From the NCBI RefSeq assembly GCF_031119335.1, contig NZ_JAVHXT010000025.1, positions 1 through 36,751 of the forward strand: a stretch of 36,751 nt of DNA, in the 5' to 3' direction. Origin of the DNA: Pedobacter sp. Lineage in GTDB: Bacteria; Bacteroidota; Bacteroidia; Sphingobacteriales; Sphingobacteriaceae. The position numbers and the translations under genes are program-made. Shown here in pieces: positions 21,455 to 31,268 of this stretch. Numbering within the stretch: position 1 is the first letter of the stretch; the number at the start of each line of letters is the position of its first letter. The notes beneath the pieces are model-generated. The model ran no database searches, was not told the origin of the DNA, and saw nothing but the letters and a program-made list of their open reading frames with translations.

Positions 21455-23161
21455 ATGACACTACATAAAACAACATATTTAACGCTTGCCTTAGTTTTTG
21501 GTGCAACTTATTTAAGTGCACAGGAAGTGAAACCACCAGAGAAAACTGAAAAAACGGTTAGTGAAGAAATTGAAATTGTTCGCCCTTACAAACCAGTTTT
21601 GGCAGAGGCGGTTAAATTGAGAAGAAGTCCTGATCTGGATAACATCAAAACATACAAAGCCAAATTCAATTATCAAATTACAGATAGAAAGCTTGAGCTG
21701 AACACCGACATCCAGAAGTTGCAGGCACAAAAAGTTGCTGATGAACGTAAAACAGAACTACTTAACAATTACGCAAAAGGCGGATTTGGCAACTTAGGAA
21801 CATTTTTGGCAGAAGCTTATGTGGGAATGGGCCAAGATCCGGCTTTGCAGGCAGGTGCTTTCTTTAGGCATTTTGGGCAATCGGGCAAGTTGAACAAACA
21901 AGATGAAAACCGCCAGCAGTTAAGTGTTTTTGCTCGTAGCATTGGCGATAGAGCTACCTTAAACGGAAAGTTAAATTACCAAAGACACGGCTTGTACTTT
22001 TACGGTATTAACGAAAACGACTTGAGCTTAAACCCAAATCCTGAAAGACAAGTGCTTAACTTCTTTGAGGTGGAAGGCGAAGCAATAAGCAAATTTAGTC
22101 CAGATCCAGATGCTTTAAGCTATGCAGCAAAAGTGAATGGTTATTTGTTTAACGACAGATTTAGTGCAAAAGAAAATTCGTTAACATTAACTGGTTACTT
22201 GAACAAACGTATTAGAACTTTCAACTTAGGTTTGGCTGCTTCGGCTGAATTAGGAAGCACTAAAGATAGAAACACAAGTGTTTCAAACAATTTGCTGAGG
22301 GTAAATCCTTACATTAAAATACAAGCTGGTGGGGTAAAAATTATTGCTGGCGCTAACATTGCGCAAGAATTTGGAACCAGTACTAGCACTCGAATTTTTC
22401 CAGCTGTAACTGCAGATTTTACACTGATAGAAGATTTTCTACAAGTATTTGGTGAAGTTAAGGGGGATGTAAATAGAAATACTTTAAAGGATTTAACGGA
22501 TGAAAATCCTTTCTTGAACAATAACATCTTCATCAAAAACAGCGTAGAAAAACTAAGTATCAGTGGTGGTATTAAAGGAACTGGAGGACCAGGTTTCGGT
22601 TACAAAGCTCGTTTCTACAGCAAGCAAATTACCGATATGCCTTTGTTCGTTAACAACTTTGCATCGTTTAATAAATTTGATGTAATTTACGATTTCGGAA
22701 CTACGAAAATTATCGGTCTAGAAGGTGAGCTAAGTGTTCAAGTTAGCGATAACTTAAAGTGGACCGGTAAATTGAACATGGAAGAATACGATGCAGGCGC
22801 TGAAAGAGAAAGCTATTTCAAACCACAAATGCGTTTAAGTTCTAACTTTATGTACGTATTTAATAAGAAATTTACTTTCGATGCATCTGTGGCCATACAA
22901 GACGATAGCAAAGCCAAAGTATTTTCAGTTAATCCATTAAACCCGGATGGTACTTATCCAGCTACACCAGATTTTGCTAACGAAACCGTAGTAACTGTGA
23001 AAGGCTTTGTAGATTTAGGTTTAGGTGCTAATTATAAAATTAACAACAAATTTTCTGCTTTTGCCAAAGCAAACAATATTTTAAACACCAATTACAGCAG
23101 ATTTTTATATTATCGTCTAAATGGATTTAATATCTTTGGCGGTTTAACCTATTCTTTTTAA
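21455..23161 (+). CDS. Outer-membrane beta-barrel protein, TonB-receptor-like
   Basis: The 568-residue protein has a signal peptide (about 1-22, ending LSAQ) and a conserved early motif EIEIVRPYKPVLAEAVK. Alternating beta-strands follow, to a C-terminal Phe (FGGLTYSF). A complete plug domain is not evident; the N-terminal ~100 residues are mostly charged and helical. It is therefore a barrel related to TonB-dependent receptors rather than a standard one. I chose the ATG at 21455, 10 bases after the TPR stop, because it gives a clean signal peptide; an in-frame upstream ATG lies inside the TPR gene. Confidence 0.75.
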   Translation: MTLHKTTYLTLALVFGATYLSAQEVKPPEKTEKTVSEEIEIVRPYKPVLAEAVKLRRSPDLDNIKTYKAKFNYQITDRKLELNTDIQKLQAQKVADERKTELLNNYAKGGFGNLGTFLAEAYVGMGQDPALQAGAFFRHFGQSGKLNKQDENRQQLSVFARSIGDRATLNGKLNYQRHGLYFYGINENDLSLNPNPERQVLNFFEVEGEAISKFSPDPDALSYAAKVNGYLFNDRFSAKENSLTLTGYLNKRIRTFNLGLAASAELGSTKDRNTSVSNNLLRVNPYIKIQAGGVKIIAGANIAQEFGTSTSTRIFPAVTADFTLIEDFLQVFGEVKGDVNRNTLKDLTDENPFLNNNIFIKNSVEKLSISGGIKGTGGPGFGYKARFYSKQITDMPLFVNNFASFNKFDVIYDFGTTKIIGLEGELSVQVSDNLKWTGKLNMEEYDAGAERESYFKPQMRLSSNFMYVFNKKFTFDASVAIQDDSKAKVFSVNPLNPDGTYPATPDFANETVVTVKGFVDLGLGANYKINNKFSAFAKANNILNTNYSRFLYYRLNGFNIFGGLTYSF

Positions 23162-23187
23162 AAGGTTAGATTTTATAATTTTACCAA

Positions 23188-24807
23188 ATGGATATATTAC
23201 AATACCTGATAGAGCTTTTAAAAACCCGTAAGCAAATTGGAATTGAAGGCTTAGGTACTTTATATAAGAAGAAAACCCCAGGAAGGTACGATGCAGAAAC
23301 ACATTCGTTTTTGCCTCCTAGCTACACATTAGAATTTACGCCTGATGTACTGGAGCAAACCAATCTGGCTCAATATATCCAAAATAAAAGGGGCATTTCC
23401 GAAGATTCTGCCAAGTATTTCATCAGTCAATTTGTTAGCGAAATATATAATGGTTTACAGCAAGGCGAATACACCCTAGAAAATTTAGGCATATTAAATA
23501 AGGTAAACGATCAATTAAGTTTTACACCCAGCCAAAATATCAATACTGGGTTCGACTTTTTTGCGCTACCGCCTGTAACTGCAGAGTTACCGAAAGTTGA
23601 TACATCTGTACAAGGAAAGATAGAAACTCCCGACCAACAACAAGAAGTAGCGGAGGAGCCTCAAATTGAGCAAGTACAAGTTCCAGAATTTGAGCAGGAA
23701 GTTAGTAGAGTTAATCAATCTGTTGAAGAAGAAGTTACGGTTGAAGAAGAACATTCTGAGAGAGTAGTTGAGGAAGAAGTTTCGGAGAACAAGGAAGTTG
23801 AAAGCCAGCCCGAAACTGCTGAAGAGGAAGTTTTTGAAGAAATCACAGAAGTTAGCGTAGCTGATACTAACGAGGAACTATTAGATCATACCTCAGAAAA
23901 TGACCAAGAGGAAAGCCAACCAGAAGCTATTGCTGAAAATGAAGCTACCGATGAAGAAGTTTTCGAGGAAATTTCGGAAGTAACTCAAGAGACTACCAGC
24001 GTTGAGGCTAAACCTGAACAGCGAAAAGAGCAAAACGATACTTGGGATTTTGATGGAGAAAACGTGGTTTCTGAAGAAGATGTTCAGGAGCCAGAAAAAA
24101 GTGAAGAAGAAACAGTTGAACATGAAGAGTCTCCTAACAAAGCTGCTGAAGATTTCACCCTAACTTCTACCACACACGATTGGAGTTTCGACAGTGTACG
24201 AAATGAAAAGATCAAGGAAGAGCATATTTTAGAGAACGAATTTGATCAGCATGAGTTAGCAAACGACTCAGAAGAGGAAAGGAAAATGCCTTTCTATCAA
24301 AAGCTGTTAATTGGTTTGGCAATTCTTTTAACAGTTTTAGCCATAGCCTACGTAGCAAAACCAGAACTGTTTGAAGATTTTAGCAGAAACACCACAAATC
24401 CAGATCAGAAAATTGCAGTGCCAATTGAGCGCAGCAACCTAAAAACTCAGCAAGACTCTTTAGATTTTGCAGATAGCATTATGGAAACCGCGGAAAAGGT
24501 TGGCTTAGATGTAAAACCTGCAAAAGATACTTTAAAGGTGACTACTACTAAAACCGAAGCAAAACCAGCCATCACCTACGACATTATTGCAGCTGCATTT
24601 GCAAAGCAATCTGAGGTAGACGAGTACATCAACTATATGAAAAGCAGAGGCTTTGACGCTAAAATAGCGAACATGCCTGGCAAAATTTATAAAAAAATCA
24701 GCATCGCTTCTTATAACAATATAGATTCTGCAGAAAAGAACGTTGTTAAATTTCGTAAGCAGCTTAAAAACACTAAAATCTACGTCCAAAAAATTAAAAA
24801 CAACTAA
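23188..24807 (+). CDS. HU-domain / SPOR-domain membrane protein
   Basis: The 539-residue protein has three parts. Residues 1-115 resemble the HU-CCDC81-type domain (MDILQYLIELLKTRKQIGIEGLGTLYKKK...). About 130-330 is a very Glu-rich, probably disordered stretch with repeated EVFEEI motifs. A transmembrane helix lies at about 373-393. The C-terminal 462-537 looks like a SPOR domain, which binds denuded peptidoglycan in its family. The expected topology puts the HU-like part in the cytoplasm and SPOR in the periplasm. The acidic linker is unusually long. Confidence 0.82.
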   Translation: MDILQYLIELLKTRKQIGIEGLGTLYKKKTPGRYDAETHSFLPPSYTLEFTPDVLEQTNLAQYIQNKRGISEDSAKYFISQFVSEIYNGLQQGEYTLENLGILNKVNDQLSFTPSQNINTGFDFFALPPVTAELPKVDTSVQGKIETPDQQQEVAEEPQIEQVQVPEFEQEVSRVNQSVEEEVTVEEEHSERVVEEEVSENKEVESQPETAEEEVFEEITEVSVADTNEELLDHTSENDQEESQPEAIAENEATDEEVFEEISEVTQETTSVEAKPEQRKEQNDTWDFDGENVVSEEDVQEPEKSEEETVEHEESPNKAAEDFTLTSTTHDWSFDSVRNEKIKEEHILENEFDQHELANDSEEERKMPFYQKLLIGLAILLTVLAIAYVAKPELFEDFSRNTTNPDQKIAVPIERSNLKTQQDSLDFADSIMETAEKVGLDVKPAKDTLKVTTTKTEAKPAITYDIIAAAFAKQSEVDEYINYMKSRGFDAKIANMPGKIYKKISIASYNNIDSAEKNVVKFRKQLKNTKIYVQKIKNN

Positions 24808-24813
24808 CACACA

Positions 24814-25524
24814 ATGATATTATTACAGGCCAATTTACAAGACACCGCTCAAAATTTGATCGACACGGCACAAGCTGTTTCTACTACCGCAGTTAAAACG
24901 CAGGAACAAATCCACTTTATTGATTTACTTTTTAGAGGTGGTTGGGTAATGATCCCATTGGCACTTCTAGCCTTTTTGGCGTTGGTAATCTTTACCGAAA
25001 GGTACTTAACCGTGCGTAAGGCATCTAAAGACGATACCAATTTACTTTTTCAAATTAGACAGAACATCAAAGATGGCAGATTGGAAAATGCCATCGCTTT
25101 ATGTAAAAATACGCCATCTCCTTTGGCTCGTATGTTAGAGAAAGGCTTAAAACGCATTGGCCGCCCAATTAAAGATATAGAAGGTGCTATTGAAAATACT
25201 GGTAAGCTCGAAGTAGCAAAACTGGAGAAAAACATCGGCATATTGGGTATTATTGCTGGTATTGCGCCAATGCTTGGTTTTGTGGGTACTATTATCGGTG
25301 TAATTACGATTTTCCAACGTGTAGCTGCAGAAGGAGCTATCGAAATCGGTACCATTTCCGACGGTCTTTACACCAAAATGATTACATCGGCAACTGGTTT
25401 AATTATCGGTATTATGGCTTATGTACTTTACCACATTCTAAATATGATGGTAGAGAAAATCATCCTTAAAATGGAAACCGAAGCAATTGATTTTATCGAT
25501 CTATTAGAAGAACCAGGGAAATAA
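24814..25524 (+). CDS. exbB: ExbB/TolQ-type proton channel subunit
   Basis: The 236-residue inner-membrane protein has three helices at about 43-63, 131-155 and 186-210. The conserved segment GIAPMLGFVGTIIGVI and the third helix TKMITSATGLIIGI fit the MotA/TolQ/ExbB family. With ExbD it uses the proton gradient to drive TonB. It starts six bases after the SPOR gene stop and shares one base with exbD. Confidence 0.9.
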   Translation: MILLQANLQDTAQNLIDTAQAVSTTAVKTQEQIHFIDLLFRGGWVMIPLALLAFLALVIFTERYLTVRKASKDDTNLLFQIRQNIKDGRLENAIALCKNTPSPLARMLEKGLKRIGRPIKDIEGAIENTGKLEVAKLEKNIGILGIIAGIAPMLGFVGTIIGVITIFQRVAAEGAIEIGTISDGLYTKMITSATGLIIGIMAYVLYHILNMMVEKIILKMETEAIDFIDLLEEPGK

Positions 25525-25925
25525 TGAATTTAAAAAACAGAAAAAAGGGTCATGTAGAGGTGCATACAGCAGCTTTAAACGACATCATGTTTTTCTTGAT
25601 GCTGTTTTTCCTCTTAGCTTCTGCTGTGGTAAATCCGCAAGTAGTAAAGTTGTTATTGCCTCGCTCCTCTTCTGGTCAGCAGGCTAATAACCAAAAATCT
25701 ATCACAGTAAGTATCGATGAAAATTTGAATTACTTTGTAGACAAAAAACCTGTTTCGTTAGAAGCAATGGAAAGTCAAATCCAAAGTCAAATTCAACAAG
25801 ATACTGACCTAACTATTGTATTGTATGTAGCAAGAGGCGTTTCTATAGAAAATACGATGAAGGTGTTTGACGTAGCTAATAAATTGAAATTGAAAGTTGT
25901 TCTGGCTGTAGAACAGAAAAAGTAA
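25524..25925 (+). CDS. exbD: ExbD/TolR-type proton channel subunit
   Basis: The 133-residue protein has one transmembrane helix (about 19-37) with the essential acidic residue D20 in ALNDIMFFLMLFFLL, and a periplasmic domain. It overlaps the exbB stop by one base and is followed by the TonB gene after two bases. The order exbB-exbD-tonB in one operon is a standard energising module. Confidence 0.9.
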   Translation: MNLKNRKKGHVEVHTAALNDIMFFLMLFFLLASAVVNPQVVKLLLPRSSSGQQANNQKSITVSIDENLNYFVDKKPVSLEAMESQIQSQIQQDTDLTIVLYVARGVSIENTMKVFDVANKLKLKVVLAVEQKK

Positions 25926-25927
25926 AC

Positions 25928-26743
25928 ATGGCACAAAACCATCAAGAAGAAAATAATTATCCAAAAGCATTAGCCATTTCTACCGGCCTAATGGGCGCTT
26001 TTATTGCGCTGAGTTTTTTATGGATAATTGGGCAGTTTGAACCTAACGAAGAGTTGGGAATGGGTGGAATGGTGGTAAATTATGGCACTTCTGTTGAAGG
26101 TATGGGTACCGATTATACCAGTGTTGAAGAACCTTCGATGGCTCCAGATGCCAACAATAAACGGCCAGACCAGATTACCCCAGATCCTACTACAAAAAGC
26201 ACGCAGTCGCAACTGAGTGATAAAAACTTAACCACACAAGACAGCGAAGATGCGGTAAGTGTAAATACCAAAGAAACCAAAAGTAATGCTAACCCGAGCG
26301 CTACTCAGGATAATAAAGTAGAGCAACCTGCGGTAAATCCGAATGCACTTTACAAGGGAAAAAAGAATAACGCAACTGGCGGCGGCGATGGTACAGGTAG
26401 CACCCCCGGCAACCAAGGCGATCCAGATGGTGACCCTTTAGCACCTTTTTATGGAGATGGCGGTTCAGGGTTTGGAAATAAACCACTGCCGCTGAGCAAC
26501 TTCAGAAATTTAGTAAAACCGGAAGATGATGGCCAAGAAACTGGTACTATCATGGTGAAAATTGAAGTAAATAAATCCGGAAGAATTGTAAGAGCAACAG
26601 CGGGTGCACGAGGAAGTACTTTCAAGAATAACGCCTTAGAAGATAAATGCGAAAGAGCAATGCTAAATGCATCCTTAAATCCAATCACCAAAGGTCCAGA
26701 TATTCGTATTTTTTATGTTCCTTTTAAGTTTTTAGTGAAATAG
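25928..26743 (+). CDS. tonB: TonB-family energy transducer
   Basis: The 271-residue protein has one N-terminal transmembrane helix (about 13-33). A long polar linker rich in Asp, Asn, Pro and Gly spans the periplasm, and the C-terminal ~80 residues (GTIMVKIEVNKSGRIVRATAGARG...) resemble the TonB C-terminal fold. The linker lacks the Pro-Lys/Pro-Glu repeats of classical TonB. It would link the ExbBD channel to an outer-membrane partner, presumably the barrel at 21455-23161. Confidence 0.8.
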   Translation: MAQNHQEENNYPKALAISTGLMGAFIALSFLWIIGQFEPNEELGMGGMVVNYGTSVEGMGTDYTSVEEPSMAPDANNKRPDQITPDPTTKSTQSQLSDKNLTTQDSEDAVSVNTKETKSNANPSATQDNKVEQPAVNPNALYKGKKNNATGGGDGTGSTPGNQGDPDGDPLAPFYGDGGSGFGNKPLPLSNFRNLVKPEDDGQETGTIMVKIEVNKSGRIVRATAGARGSTFKNNALEDKCERAMLNASLNPITKGPDIRIFYVPFKFLVK

Positions 26744-26784
26744 CATTTAAGAGATACACTTCACAGATATCCATACACTATCTT

Positions 26785-28026
26785 ATGGCTTTAGTTAGGA
26801 TTATTATTTTAGTTGTATTCAGTAGCTTTTGTAATATCATACTTGCGCAAAGTGTTATTTCTGGAAAAATAACTGACCACGAAACTGGTGAGATCATTAT
26901 AGGTGCAAACGTTTATATCAATAACACAACCATAGGAAGTCCATCCAATAAAGATGGGCAATTTTCTATCTCGAATGTCCCTATTGGTAAGCAAGAGTTA
27001 GTAATAAGTTTTGTTGGCTATGAAACCATTTCTTATTCCTTCTCCTCTACTCAGTTACCGTTAAAAATCGACTTTAAACTCAAACCAAACTCGAAACAGC
27101 TCAATGAAATTGTGATAAAAGGCGGATACAAAGTTGTCTCCAATGATCCTTATTATTGGAATACATTTTTGAGAACTTTCATCGGAAAAACGCCTTTTTC
27201 AGACCGTTGCGTAATAAAAAACAGAGAGGATATTGAACTGCGATTGTATGAACGAAAAGGAGAAGTACCAGTATTAAATGCGGTTGCTAAAAATCCAATT
27301 ATTATTGTAAACCAAGCACTGGGATACGTGATAACATACGATCTGCAATTTTACGAAGCGAAAGGTTTCAATAGAAAGTTCTTTGGAAAAGCCTATTTCA
27401 AAGAATTAGAACATAAGCAACTTTCCAACTCAAAAATTAAGTTGAGAGAAGCAGCCTATTATGGTTCGATCACACATTTTTTAAGATCTCTCTTTCATAA
27501 TACTTTAGAAATAGAAGGTTTTGAAATAAACAGTATTTTACGTGATTTAAATCCTGATAAAAAAAGGTATCTGAAACTATTAGATAGTGAAAAAATAGGT
27601 GACAATAAGCTAAGAAACTTCATAATAAATAAAGACAACAGCCTATTCGGAGATTCTAGTTCACATATTAGGGCTGTGATCTTAAAGCCAGACACCGATA
27701 TCATATCAAAAGATATTGTTAGGGCAGAAAGCTTAAAATCCACAGATAAAAATGGGCAGGTAATCTTGTCTTCTAAAGACTCATTATTTTCTGTAATCTA
27801 TAAGAAGCCTTTAGCCAATGTAATTGATCGCTTCAGTAGAAATTTTCGGACGAAAGATGGTTACGTAAAATCAGTTTTCAAACTAAAATCAGATGTGGCT
27901 TACGTTGTTAATCCAACAGTTAATAGTGTAAATGCTGGAATTGGGCTTGAAGGTTTTTTCTCAGATTTCTATAATCTATCTACAATGCTGCCTGAAAATT
28001 TTGAACCAAGAAAGCCAAAAAACTAG
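26785..28026 (+). CDS. Carboxypeptidase-regulatory-like domain protein, function unknown
   Basis: The 413-residue protein has a signal peptide (about 1-22, ending ILAQ) and a carboxypeptidase-regulatory-like beta-sandwich domain at about 24-105 (VISGKITDHETGEIIIGANV). A C-terminal region of about 300 residues follows that I do not recognise. It is rich in Lys, Asn and hydrophobic residues and lacks obvious barrel strands. It starts 41 bases after tonB on the same strand, and folC follows after 17 bases. It is probably an exported envelope protein. Confidence 0.7.
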   Translation: MALVRIIILVVFSSFCNIILAQSVISGKITDHETGEIIIGANVYINNTTIGSPSNKDGQFSISNVPIGKQELVISFVGYETISYSFSSTQLPLKIDFKLKPNSKQLNEIVIKGGYKVVSNDPYYWNTFLRTFIGKTPFSDRCVIKNREDIELRLYERKGEVPVLNAVAKNPIIIVNQALGYVITYDLQFYEAKGFNRKFFGKAYFKELEHKQLSNSKIKLREAAYYGSITHFLRSLFHNTLEIEGFEINSILRDLNPDKKRYLKLLDSEKIGDNKLRNFIINKDNSLFGDSSSHIRAVILKPDTDIISKDIVRAESLKSTDKNGQVILSSKDSLFSVIYKKPLANVIDRFSRNFRTKDGYVKSVFKLKSDVAYVVNPTVNSVNAGIGLEGFFSDFYNLSTMLPENFEPRKPKN

Positions 28027-28043
28027 CTCATATTGCATATAAA

Positions 28044-29330
28044 ATGACCTATCAAAAAACACTTGACTTCTTATATAGCAAATTACCAATGTTTACCCGC
28101 GTTGGTGCATCTGCGTTTAAGAAAGATTTACACAATACAGTTGCACTCTGCAACGCTTTAGGCAATCCTCAAAATAAATACAAAACCATACATATCGGTG
28201 GTACCAATGGCAAGGGCTCAACATCGCACATGTTGGCTGCTATTTTACAAAAAGCAGGGTACAAAACTGGCTTGTACACTTCTCCTCACCTCAAAGATTT
28301 TAGAGAACGCATCCGTGTAAACGGTAAAATGGTTGCTAAAAAATTTGTGATAGATTTCGTTAGACAACAAGAACAGTTAATCAGCGAAATAGAACCATCA
28401 TTCTTTGAAGTAACCGTTGGAATGGCTTTTTCTTACTTTGAACAAGCGCAAGTAGACGTTGCAGTTATCGAAGTGGGCCTGGGCGGCAGACTAGATTCTA
28501 CCAATATCATTCTACCCGATCTATCCGTAATTACCAATATCAGCCTAGATCACACCAATATGTTAGGCAATACCTTTGGCGAAATTGCATTCGAGAAAGC
28601 AGGTATCATTAAACAAAATACACCTATAGTTATTGGAGAACGTCATCCAGAAACCGATCCCGTTTTTATCAAAAAGGCAAAGGAACAAAATGCCAATTTA
28701 GTTTTTGCAGAAGATGAATTGAGCGCAAATCATATTTCTAAATTAGCAAATACTTTAAAGTTAGATATCCTTCAAAAAGATCAGGTTTTATTAAAAGGGT
28801 TACAATTAGATTTAACCGGGACCTATCAGCTTAAAAACATCTTAACGGTGATAGACGCTGTAAAAGAATTGAGGAAAATTGGTTATCAAATACCTGATGA
28901 AGCCATTTATCAGGCCTTAAAAAACGTAAAAAAGCTGACTGGTTTACAAGGCAGATGGCAAACGCTATCTAAAAAACCATTGATAATTTGTGATACCGGA
29001 CACAACAAAGCTGGCATTAGCGAAGTCATCCAAAACATTAGCCAAACGCCACATCAAAATCTACACATGGTAATCGGGATGGTGAAGGATAAGGATATCA
29101 GTGCTGTGTTAGCTTTACTTCCGAAAAATGCCGCTTATTATTTCTGTCAACCACATTTAGAAAGAGCGTTGCAGGTAAACGAATTAGCAGACCAAGCAAG
29201 TAACTTCCAACTTAAAGGGAAAACCTTTGCCACGGTTGAAGAAGCGCTTGCAGCCGCAAAAAATCAAGCTAATGATGATGATTTGATTTTTGTAGGCGGA
29301 AGTACCTTTGTTGTTGCCGAAATTATATAG
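28044..29330 (+). CDS. folC: Bifunctional folylpolyglutamate / dihydrofolate synthase
   Basis: The 428-residue cytoplasmic Mur-ligase-family enzyme adds glutamate to folates. The ATP loop GGTNGKGSTS (residues about 52-61) is clear. LYTSPHLKDFRERIRVNG, ITNISLDHTNMLGNTFGEIAFEKAGIIK and DTGHNKAG also match the family. Length is typical. FolC next to an exbB-exbD-tonB group is, as I recall, a common arrangement in Bacteroidota. Confidence 0.93.
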   Translation: MTYQKTLDFLYSKLPMFTRVGASAFKKDLHNTVALCNALGNPQNKYKTIHIGGTNGKGSTSHMLAAILQKAGYKTGLYTSPHLKDFRERIRVNGKMVAKKFVIDFVRQQEQLISEIEPSFFEVTVGMAFSYFEQAQVDVAVIEVGLGGRLDSTNIILPDLSVITNISLDHTNMLGNTFGEIAFEKAGIIKQNTPIVIGERHPETDPVFIKKAKEQNANLVFAEDELSANHISKLANTLKLDILQKDQVLLKGLQLDLTGTYQLKNILTVIDAVKELRKIGYQIPDEAIYQALKNVKKLTGLQGRWQTLSKKPLIICDTGHNKAGISEVIQNISQTPHQNLHMVIGMVKDKDISAVLALLPKNAAYYFCQPHLERALQVNELADQASNFQLKGKTFATVEEALAAAKNQANDDDLIFVGGSTFVVAEII

Positions 29331-29400
29331 AATATTTACAATAGCACCTTATTATCTTAACATCCATTTAATACCTTTACAAAAACATATCAAACACATA

Positions 29401-31065
29401 ATGAAAGTTAGATTTTTATGCCTCTCATTAGCAATTTTATTCGCTAATAACGTAGATGCTCAAAAAGCGAAAAAAAGTAATACTCCGTCGCCTGCTTATC
29501 CTCAAACTATAGCACGGCCAAAATTAGTAGTTGGCATGGTAGTAGATCAAATGCGTTGGGATTATCTTTATCGCTTTTACAATCGTTACGGACAAGGAGG
29601 TTTCAAACGTCTAATCAACGAAGGTTTTTCTGCTGAAAACACACTAATACCTTATACACCAACCCTAACAGCTTGCGGTCACTCTGCTATTTACACAGGT
29701 ACAGTGCCAGCCATTAATGGTATAATCGGGAACAACTGGTTCGATCCTCAACTGGGAAGAGATGTTTATTGTGTAGAAGATAAAAGCGTAAGTACCGTGG
29801 GCAGTAGCAGTAAAGCAGGCTTAATGTCGCCTAAAAATCTATTGGTAACCACCGTAACAGATGAGTTAAGGATGGCAACCAATTTCAGAAGTAAGGTTAT
29901 TAGTGTTTCTCTTAAAGATAGAGGTGCAGTGCTTCCCGGTGGGCATACATCAAACGGTTCTTATTGGTACGATGGTTCTACGGGCAGTTTTATCACCAGC
30001 ACGCACTACATGCAGCAATTACCAAGTTGGGTAAATGAATTCAATGCCAGAAAACTACCAAACAAGTATTTTGCAGAAGATTGGAACACTTTATATCCAA
30101 TTGCAACTTATATAGAAAGCACAGCTGATGATAAACCTTACGAACGTTTGTTTAAAGATGAAAAAGCTTCAGTTTTCCCACATTTATTTAAACAGTACGC
30201 TAACAAGAACTACTCAATGATGACCAGCATGCCTCAAGGTAACACATTTACCCTAGAGTTTGCTAAAGCTGCCATACCAGCAGAAAAATTAGGCTTGTCT
30301 GGAAATACAGATTTCTTGGCCGTAAGTTTATCATCAACGGATTACGTAGGTCACCAGTTTGGTCCAAATTCTATTGAATTAGAAGATACTTATTTAAGAT
30401 TAGATAAAGATTTAGAAGACTTCTTTAACTATTTGGATAAAACTATCGGCAAAGGAAATTATCTATTTTTCTTAACTGCAGATCACGGTGTAACTCATGT
30501 GCCAGGTTTTTCGAAAGAAAATAAACTGCCAGCTGGAGGTTTAACACCAAGAAAATATAAAAATGAACTTGATAGCTTAATCTTAAAAGAATTTAAAGTT
30601 AAAGATGCCATTTTCACGTTAATGAATAATCAATTGATTTTTGATACTGATGCAATTAGAGCGGCAAATGCAGATTACAGCAAAATCAAACAATTCAGTA
30701 TCGATTATTTAGTAAAACAAGAAGGTGTTTTAAACGCTGTCGACGTGAAAAATTTGGGTAACGCAAGTTTGCCTCACGATTTAAAAATGAAAATTACGAA
30801 TGGTTTCAATGCACGCAGAAGTGGAGATGTCTACATTATTTTAGATGCCGGCTGGTACCCTACTTTAAATCCCGGAACTGGCCACGCAGCGTGGAACCCT
30901 TATGATAGTCATATTCCAAACGTATTTATGGGTTGGGGAGTTAAACCAGGTAAAACCAACAAAGAATATTACATGACTGATATTGCTCCAACGGTGTCGG
31001 CTTTGTTACGTATTCAACAGCCTAGTGGCGCAATTGGAAAGGTAATTACCGAACTCATGAAGTAG
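29401..31065 (+). CDS. pafA: PafA-type alkaline phosphatase
   Basis: The 554-residue protein has a signal peptide (about 1-20, ending VDAQ). It belongs to the alkaline phosphatase/nucleotide pyrophosphatase superfamily and hydrolyses phosphomonoesters in the periplasm. The zinc ligand D49 is in VVDQMRW. The Thr nucleophile T90 in PTLTACGH and N111 are spaced 21 residues apart, as in characterised PafA. A Lys-x-Arg pair (K172, R174) sits where PafA has its K162/R164. STDYVGH, TADHG and GTGHAAW supply further metal ligands. The ATG at 29401 gives the proper signal; an in-frame upstream start at 29308 would overlap folC. Confidence 0.85.
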   Translation: MKVRFLCLSLAILFANNVDAQKAKKSNTPSPAYPQTIARPKLVVGMVVDQMRWDYLYRFYNRYGQGGFKRLINEGFSAENTLIPYTPTLTACGHSAIYTGTVPAINGIIGNNWFDPQLGRDVYCVEDKSVSTVGSSSKAGLMSPKNLLVTTVTDELRMATNFRSKVISVSLKDRGAVLPGGHTSNGSYWYDGSTGSFITSTHYMQQLPSWVNEFNARKLPNKYFAEDWNTLYPIATYIESTADDKPYERLFKDEKASVFPHLFKQYANKNYSMMTSMPQGNTFTLEFAKAAIPAEKLGLSGNTDFLAVSLSSTDYVGHQFGPNSIELEDTYLRLDKDLEDFFNYLDKTIGKGNYLFFLTADHGVTHVPGFSKENKLPAGGLTPRKYKNELDSLILKEFKVKDAIFTLMNNQLIFDTDAIRAANADYSKIKQFSIDYLVKQEGVLNAVDVKNLGNASLPHDLKMKITNGFNARRSGDVYIILDAGWYPTLNPGTGHAAWNPYDSHIPNVFMGWGVKPGKTNKEYYMTDIAPTVSALLRIQQPSGAIGKVITELMK

Positions 31066-31082
31066 CTTTGCAAAATCAATAA

Positions 31083-31118
31083 AAAATCCTCAATTCTAAA
31101 AGCAGAATTGAGGATTTT
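31083..31118 (+). terminator. Rho-independent terminator after pafA
   Basis: Perfect 15-bp arms AAAATCCTCAATTCT (31083-31097) and AGAATTGAGGATTTT (31104-31118) around six bases. The right arm ends in T and the left begins with A, so it could work in both directions. Confidence 0.8.
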
Positions 31119-31206
31119 CTATTTAACAACCTTTTTTTATATCATTTTAACAATAACACAACGCTATTTTTACTTTTCAATTTTATCTTTTGCAGTACCA
31201 AAATAT

Positions 31207-31214
31207 TACCTTTG
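31207..31214 (+). promoter_or_regulatory. -7 box of the icmF promoter
   Basis: TACCTTTG matches TAnnTTTG. The predicted start near 31221 gives a leader of about 47 bases. A TTTTG about 15 bases upstream is a poorly spaced -33 candidate. Confidence 0.55.
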
Positions 31215-31268
31215 AGATACTAACCAAAATTACATTTAACTAGTTTCCTTTTAGGAAATCTATTCTAT

